Shown: one piece after another, positions 58,587 through 64,000 of the stretch | Position numbering within the stretch: position 1 is the first letter of the stretch | Layout of the letters: each line of letters begins with the position of its first letter | Notes under the pieces: generated by a model | Database searches by the model: none | What the model saw: the letters and a program-made list of their open reading frames with translations, nothing else | What the model was told of the DNA's origin: nothing | Made by a program: the position numbers and the translations under genes | DNA from: Andrena cerasifolii | Lineage: Eukaryota; Arthropoda; Insecta; Hymenoptera; Andrenidae | Direction of reading: 5' to 3' | DNA length: 64,000 nt | NCBI RefSeq assembly: GCF_050908995.1 | Contig: NC_135123.1 | Coordinates: 10,230,001-10,294,000, forward strand

Positions 58587-59343
58587 CTTAAAGGGTTACA
58601 TCCGCCTAGAGGTCCGGAGAAAGCATACAAGTTCAGGATTTTTTGGGGGGAACAGTATAAGTGAAAATCATACACAATATTTTTCTACTAAAAGATACAT
58701 CTGTTAACTACATTATTCTAAATTTTCATGAGATATTATTATTAACTAAGGGAGACATCGACTTGGATGTGAGTCGTGTTTTTTTTTTTAAGCATTAGCT
58801 GGTGGACATTCCCTAGGCCAAACGATGCATCTGAAAGTAAGAATTCAAATAGATTTTAAAAGTAAATAACTTAAAGAAGTACCTGACGGTCTCAGAATTT
58901 TAATATTGTATTTTGGTAAAAATAAGGCGACCGTTCGAAGATGAAATACCGAATTTCGTGAAAAAAATTTCTTTCTTTTCAAGAAGGCTTTACAAGTATT
59001 TCCATTATTGCAAAATTGAAAGCAAAATTTAAAAATATGACAACGCCAGGTACTTCTGATAAATTATTTATTTTTAAAATCTATTTGAATCTTTCCTTTC
59101 AGACGCATCGTTCGGCATAGGAAATGTCCACCAGCTAATGCTTAAAAAAAACATTACTCATATCCATGCCGATATCTCCCTTAGTTAATAATAATATCTC
59201 ATGAAAATTTAGAAGAGTATAATTAAAAGATGTATCTTTTAGTAGAAAAACATTGTGTATGATTTTCACTCACACGTTTCCCAAAAAAAATTCCTGAACT
59301 TGTATGCTTCTTCCGGACCTCTAGGTGGATGTAACCCCGTAAG
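58587..59343. mobile_element. Long palindromic MITE, ~750 bp
   Basis: CTTAAAGGGTTACATCCGCC (58587) is mirrored by GGTGGATGTAACCCCGTAAG (ends 59343). Complementarity continues through TAGAGGTCCGGA, ACAAGTTCAGGA, TGATTTTCAC, TTAACTAAGGGAGA and GCATTAGCTGGTGGACATT, so arms span roughly 250-350 bp each with diverged patches. The tip resembles the TTAAGGGGTTA ends at 20331 and 31384. No transposase is encoded. Confidence 0.85.
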
Positions 59344-60719
59344 TGTTCATAAAGTTTCCAAGATTGTACAAGACCACGAATCGCAACGCTACTCCAATAC
59401 ATTTTGGAGTCCCTCGAATTTCGGGTTTTGACTTATGAAGCTTTCAATCTACTTAAGGGAACCCTCCGATCGAAGCACTCGAAAAGTATATATGACCTCT
59501 TATAAATAACCCCTTCTTGACAAAAATTCATAAAACTCGCCTATTTTTCGAGCGTTTCGACCAGAGTTTTTCCTTAAGTCTCATCTCTGCCCGCACCACT
59601 GGGTAGAACCTCTGGCCAAAGCTTTGAAAATAGGAAAATCACTGTCCGCGTGTCTTTTCAACAGCATTACTAACGGAGCCACATTGCGAAACACTTGCGG
59701 ACCGCATTACGCCGTGCGCACACGTTTCCTACACGGGAATCCGGCGGGTTAAATATTTGTCGGTTATTGGGACACGTTTGTCGATGACGAACGCGGTTTC
59801 ACAGGTAGAGCCACGTGTGTGGACACACGATACGTAATCGCGTCGCGATGGGTGGCCATTTCCACGCCTCTCGATTTCCGTTTCGCTATTTCTGCTATGT
59901 ATCGCCCGTTTTCGCCGCGTTTACGACCTGGCCCGCAAGCGATTTACACGAAAAGCGCGTCCAAGCCACCGTGAAAACGACGCCGGGCAGACTCGGCCAC
60001 CGGACAAAGCATTTCCGAGTTTACCACCCTGATCATCCGCTGCCGCGCTGCTTACGATCTCTTCTTAGCTACTGTTACATCCGTGTTTCCACGAGGGTCT
60101 GTGAATGCTCTTGCTCGAGGGCTGGTAGTTCCACCGCCCTCGCTCTATACGACGCGACGCTCCCCCGAAAATTCTTGTTAGATGTGTGCACGCCGCGTAC
60201 GTAGTCCTCTTCCTCCTCGGTGAGTTCCCTTGGGACGGGTTAGTTCGGGGAATTTTTTAAACGAACCGTAATTAACCTTACGATATGTAGAATACTTGTA
60301 AAATATTCGAATATTAAATTGTTCGAATAGTCCAAGCCCTAATTTGAATGTCAGAGGGGAGTTAATAGTGTTGCTGTTTGGGTGTTCAGAATCATAGTCT
60401 GTTAAATTGAGGATGGTTGATTTCTGTATCAACATCTGCGATGTTAAATGAAAATAGTATTCTGTGTGTGAATTTGTGTTCTTGGATAACTTCTATACAA
60501 TTTAGATAAAAAATACACATGGTTTTCCTTGAAAATGCTCAATTTGTTATTGGAAACTGTGTCAAGGTAATAATTATTATTTCGAATTTTTGCAAATTGA
60601 ATACCTGAGTGTTTTTGGTAAAGACTTCTTTTGCCAAAATATTGGTAGGGTTGAATCGGTGTAGTTTCCCCTGTATTAAAAATTATCGTCCAGCGTAGGT
60701 GAACTTTCGTTTACTCTAG
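59344..60719. other. Noncoding block
   Basis: Positions 59700-60220 are CpG-rich with a 129-codon plus frame lacking motifs. TTCGAATA words at 60300-60330 are likely debris of the TTCGAA family. The remainder is AT-rich. Confidence 0.4.
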
Positions 60720-60933
60720 ATTGGATTTTCTCAAGCCGAGAGAAATAACCGTTAAGGGACGAAGAAAAAAGACGCCCAGAAACGGAGACAGAAAAGTAGA
60801 AGGAAATCCAGAGGGTATTAGAAGGAAAAGGGCCAGGACATTACGATTACTTCGAACCGATGCAGTTATCCAGAACTGTGATCACATGAACGATCAGGTT
60901 TATACGATCCTCGGCGTTCAAGGGAAACGATAA
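60720..60933 (+). CDS. Candidate exon or small ORF, basic peptide
   Basis: A pyrimidine-rich acceptor-like TTTCGTTTACTCTAG ends at 60719; the following frame is open for 70 codons to TAA at 60931-60933. It encodes a Lys/Arg-rich stretch (VKGRRKKTPRNGDRK) followed by NCDHMNDQVYTILGVQGKR. AATAAA occurs at 61055-61060. No start codon other than internal ATG is needed if it is a terminal exon. I recognise no family; purine-rich composition alone could keep this frame open. Confidence 0.18.
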
Positions 60934-61164
60934 GACGGAACTTTTTCACCGCGATCTTTCCGTTGGGAATGCGGCGATCGACTCTAATCGAACCATTCGA
61001 CTGCAACATATGAATATCATCGTTTTTGTTACGCCTTGGTATTGCTGCAGGTAAAATAAAATTGTAACGGATACCTATGTTCTATATCTACATTTTATAT
61101 CCTATATGTATTAGTTATTCTATATTCCATATTTTGTATTCTCTATTCGATATTCTATGAATCA
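60934..61164 (+). repeat. Degenerate TATTCTA-type simple repeat (from about 61075)
   Basis: Words such as TTCTATAT, TATTCTATATTCCATATT and CGATATTCTATGAAT recur with a loose 7-10-bp spacing from 61075 to 61160, and again after the inserted element (61429-61490). Positions 60934-61075 hold nothing recognised. Confidence 0.6.
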
Positions 61165-61428
61165 TATCGATGGGTTAGTGCACAAATATTGTATGTCCAC
61201 TTTTTGTGAAATTTGAGTTTTTATATGCGACAAATAGTTCTTGACTTTCTTCACGCATAAAAATCACATTTATATCTATTTCATACATTTGTCAAAAATA
61301 TGATTTTTGTTCATTATGTCCCTGAATTTTATATATATATAATAAATAGTCAAGAACTTTTTTGTCGCATATAAAAACTCAAATTTCGTAAAATGTGGCC
61401 GTACAATATTTATGCGCTGACATCGATA
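61165..61428. mobile_element. Foldback element inserted in TATTCTA repeat
   Basis: TATCGATGGGTTAGTGCACA (61165) is mirrored by GCGCTGACATCGATA (ends 61428); inner pairs are TTGTATG/TACAATA, TTTGAGTTTTTATATGCGAC and GTCGCATATAAAAACTCAAA. The 264-bp element is flanked on both sides by the same degenerate TATTCTA repeat, so it inserted into that array. A solo left arm is at 27202-27331. Confidence 0.85.
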
Positions 61429-62985
61429 TTTCATATATGATATTCTATTTTCTATACACTACATTCTACATTCTATTTTATTCACATGTATCGTATTTCT
61501 TACATGAATAAGTACATGATAGATTCTCGCGCCATCTACCATTCCTAATCATGAAAAGAACAGTAATTTGCAAAAACTATAATAAGGTGGAATGTCCCAA
61601 TTTCTGTTGATTTAAGAGGTAACTCGTCATAAAGAAGGTGTAAAAAATTTGCTTTTCATGAAAATTTGCAGAGTAATTGATTAATTCTTTAATAATAAAT
61701 CAACTAATTCAAAAACTATTTAAGAAAGGTATTTCAAGATGTTTAACTAATAGTATTTCTGCTCATGAAAAATAGCGATTTATGTATTGACCCAAGCTCG
61801 TGCAACACTCGCGTAAATGTTTAAATAATTTATTTTGTTGCAACTATAGTACAAACGTAACGCATTTAATAATAAGAAAAATACGAAACGATGAGAAATG
61901 GGGACGTGAACAGAAATTGGGACATTCACCTTACTGAATTTCACCCCTCCCTTTCAAATGTACCGCAAACTAAAATTCTCCTGCTATCTATTTCATTAAT
62001 AACTATCAAAATAATTCCTAAAAGCAGACTCCTATAGCCACCCCTTATAGCCACTCTCGCTCGATCATAATAACAGTACATTACAGAATCTTCTTACAAT
62101 ACCTCCAAACTACAACTTTCTGCAAAAAAGAGCTTCGTCACTTCAGACAAGGAAGAAAAAAACAAATATCGCTTCTACAAACCATACAGGCTCTATTCCA
62201 GCTTGGAGGATCTGGCGACTTCTGTTCGTCTCAATCTCCTCTGCGCCACTTCCTCCTCTTTTTGTCTCACGTTCTCCACGAATGCACGCCCTAATCGCGG
62301 TATGCAACAAGATTCCACCAGCGATCGACTCTATCCTGCCTTTTATACTCGTTCCACCGTATATGCCGAGAAATATTTACCGTTTCCCAATAACGCTGCT
62401 TCTCCGTTCGCCTTTCTTCCGTCTCCATCGCCCCCTTGGCCACCGTTGCTCCTCCGAGACGACGAGGGCTGGCCCTAATATGTCGAGTAATAGCCCGTTC
62501 AAAATTCATTCGACCGTTTTAGAGGCTGCCGGTATTGGGGGGCTGCGTTCTGCCTCTCGCTCGCCAATTTCACGATCAACCGATACCATTCATTCGCTTC
62601 ATTGTTCACTTATATGAGCTCTCCGACGTCTTTCCCCAAATGCACAGCGGTTTCCCGAACTTTGCGCGCTCTGAAAAATGTTCAACGATACGTTTCAAAT
62701 TGGAAGTATTGCTTCGGAATATTAATTGCATCACCCGAATATGCAAAGCTTTATTTAGTTTTGATAATCGGAAGATATTATTGCGTGGTTGCTGAATACG
62801 TAGATATTCAGTGGGTGATATCTTGGTAAAAATTAATCTCATAATAATTAGTTCATACATTGTGTAATCGTGCAAATTGTACCTACACTACGTGGATCTG
62901 TGGATAACGCAACGTCATAGATGTTCAGTCTTATATTTCCTGAAAATTATTCCTTTCTCCGCAGAACTCCATTGTGCATATATTC
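61429..62985. other. Noncoding block
   Basis: 61429-61490 continues the TATTCTA simple repeat. 61500-62180 is AT-rich; 62200-62620 is GC-richer with open frames lacking motifs. No RNA gene recognised. Confidence 0.4.
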
Positions 62986-63410
62986 GGGTGGCTCTTATTT
63001 ACTCTTGTTATAAATTTCTTTCCAGATTTTCTTCGGGGCTCCCTTCAGAATAGTTCCAAATAATTAAAAAAAATCCGTGTAAAGTTTGAGCTCGATATTT
63101 TAGTTTCTTCGGACTTTCTTCGAAAACCGTTTGTCGCACGAGAAAAAGTAATACAACATAAAAGATGCTCCTCGTCCGGGTCTATAACTTTTGTTTGACA
63201 TATTTTTTTATTTAATCGATAACTTGGAGGATATTGTATATAAACGACTTCGCGAGCTGTTAAATAATGATTTAAATGTTTAAGGGCCCACGGGCACCCT
63301 TTCCCGTTATCCGATCGAGCTCATACTTTACATGGATTTTGTTTTAATTATTTGGAACTATTCTGGAGGGTGCCCCGAAGAAAATTCAAAAGTCGAAAGT
63401 AAGAGCCACC
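62986..63410. mobile_element. Divergent sister of family A (GGGTGGCTCTTATTT ends)
   Basis: The left end GGGTGGCTCTTATTT (62986) and right end AAAGTAAGAGCCACC (63410) are inverted. Next to them are CTTCGGGGC, CCAGAATAGTTCCAAATAAT and GTGTAAAGTTTGAGCTCGAT blocks, also inverted in the right arm. The right arm further contains, on the minus strand, CGGATAACGGGAAAGGGTGC, matching CGGACAACAGGAAAGGGTGC-like sequence in family A. The element is 425 bp and noncoding. Confidence 0.75.
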
Positions 63411-64000
63411 TTAGTACATATTGTATGTACGTACGTATGTCTGTCACTTTTCCCTTACGTCATTGTCGATCTTTCTGATAAGATTTTCTGTCCCTCACAA
63501 TATTGTCTTGTTTCACTTAAAGCTGAGGAGTTTGACAAGTGTCAGTCTTACTGGCGGCAACAGAGAAAATACGATCCTGCCGGATGAAATGGCTCGGGGG
63601 ATACGAACAGAAACGTCAGTAGCATTTTTCTTCTGTTCTGCGCTGTCAAAAGTATACACTGACATTTTTACGTTAATGACATAAATACTAAAATTGTACT
63701 AGAGGTGTACCTCTCTGAAAATAAAATTCTAGAATTTCGTAGAGAGGAAAAACAATGTTACTATGAAATTCAAGAAATTATAAGCTTCTGCGCGTGCTCA
63801 GATGAATCAAGATGAATTGGAACTTGAAAAAACAGGAAATCTCTTGTCGATATAATATATTAATGAAACCAAACAATATTAAAAAATTTTATTTTTTCGC
63901 ACTGGCCACAAATGATATTTTATAAACATAACAAGATTCTCCTTTTCTCACGCTTCTTGCACGCCCTCTCATTACACTTTTTTTTTAATTAACAGTTCTA
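63411..64000. other. AT-rich noncoding end of window
   Basis: A TACGTACGTA-type word at 63425-63440, otherwise nothing recognised. Confidence 0.4.

Noticed and set aside
1..64000. CRISPR arrays, operons and bacterial promoters
   Set aside because: No regularly spaced direct repeats and no bacterial gene organisation; the DNA is eukaryotic in character.

Overview
The window looks like nuclear DNA of an insect, probably a hymenopteran (bee, wasp, ant or sawfly; the order is inference). AT-rich stretches alternate sharply with GC-rich stretches full of CpG. There are no long open reading frames, no operon-like gene packing, and many small palindromic DNA transposons with CAGGGTGT-, TTCGAA-, GGGTGGCCC- and TTAAGGGG-type ends. 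I found no complete protein-coding gene. Most apparent ORFs are chance openings in GC-rich, stop-poor DNA, often open on both strands at once. Three short stretches (5533-5732 +, 47171-47455 -, 60720-60933 +) are listed as weak exon or ORF candidates.

The content is mobile DNA and its relics. Long inverted repeats (foldback elements or MITEs) are the dominant feature. Family A has GGGTGGCCCTTATTT ends: one full copy at 42988-43664, partial copies at 1615-2213 and 53700-54122, a solo arm at 37251-37448, and a divergent sister at 62986-63410. Family D has GTACTATTAC ends: a 686-bp near-perfect hairpin at 22501-23186, a short version at 41581-41813, and a fragment near 46915-47005. A TTAAGGGG-ended group lies at 20331-21034, 31384-31745, 33072-33699, 39945-40061 and probably 58587-59343. 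Other foldbacks are at 6245-6559, 6800-6921, 48956-49248, 50507-50648, 50805-51083 and 61165-61428 (solo arm at 27202-27331). A 1.15-kb element with ~110-bp terminal repeats (34889-36034) carries two tandem miniature hairpins.

Two relics have recognisable ancestry. One is a 5S rRNA-like sequence with a retained internal promoter and an A-rich tail (29871-30105), best read as a 5S-derived SINE or retro-pseudogene. The other is the C-terminal tail of a Tc1-like transposase (37572-37678) with an in-frame stop. Nested insertion is visible at 17424-17927 and 61075-61490.

Between the repeats, CpG-rich single-copy-looking blocks (850-1260, 2500-3000, 19600-20130, 23570-24000, 30640-30800, 40300-41240, 42230-42960, 54290-54560) contain homeodomain- and POU-type palindromes or octamers. 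They are candidates for regulatory DNA, but conservation cannot be judged from one sequence. The window is best described as a gene-poor intergenic or intronic tract in which repeated insertion of hairpin-forming elements has shaped the landscape.
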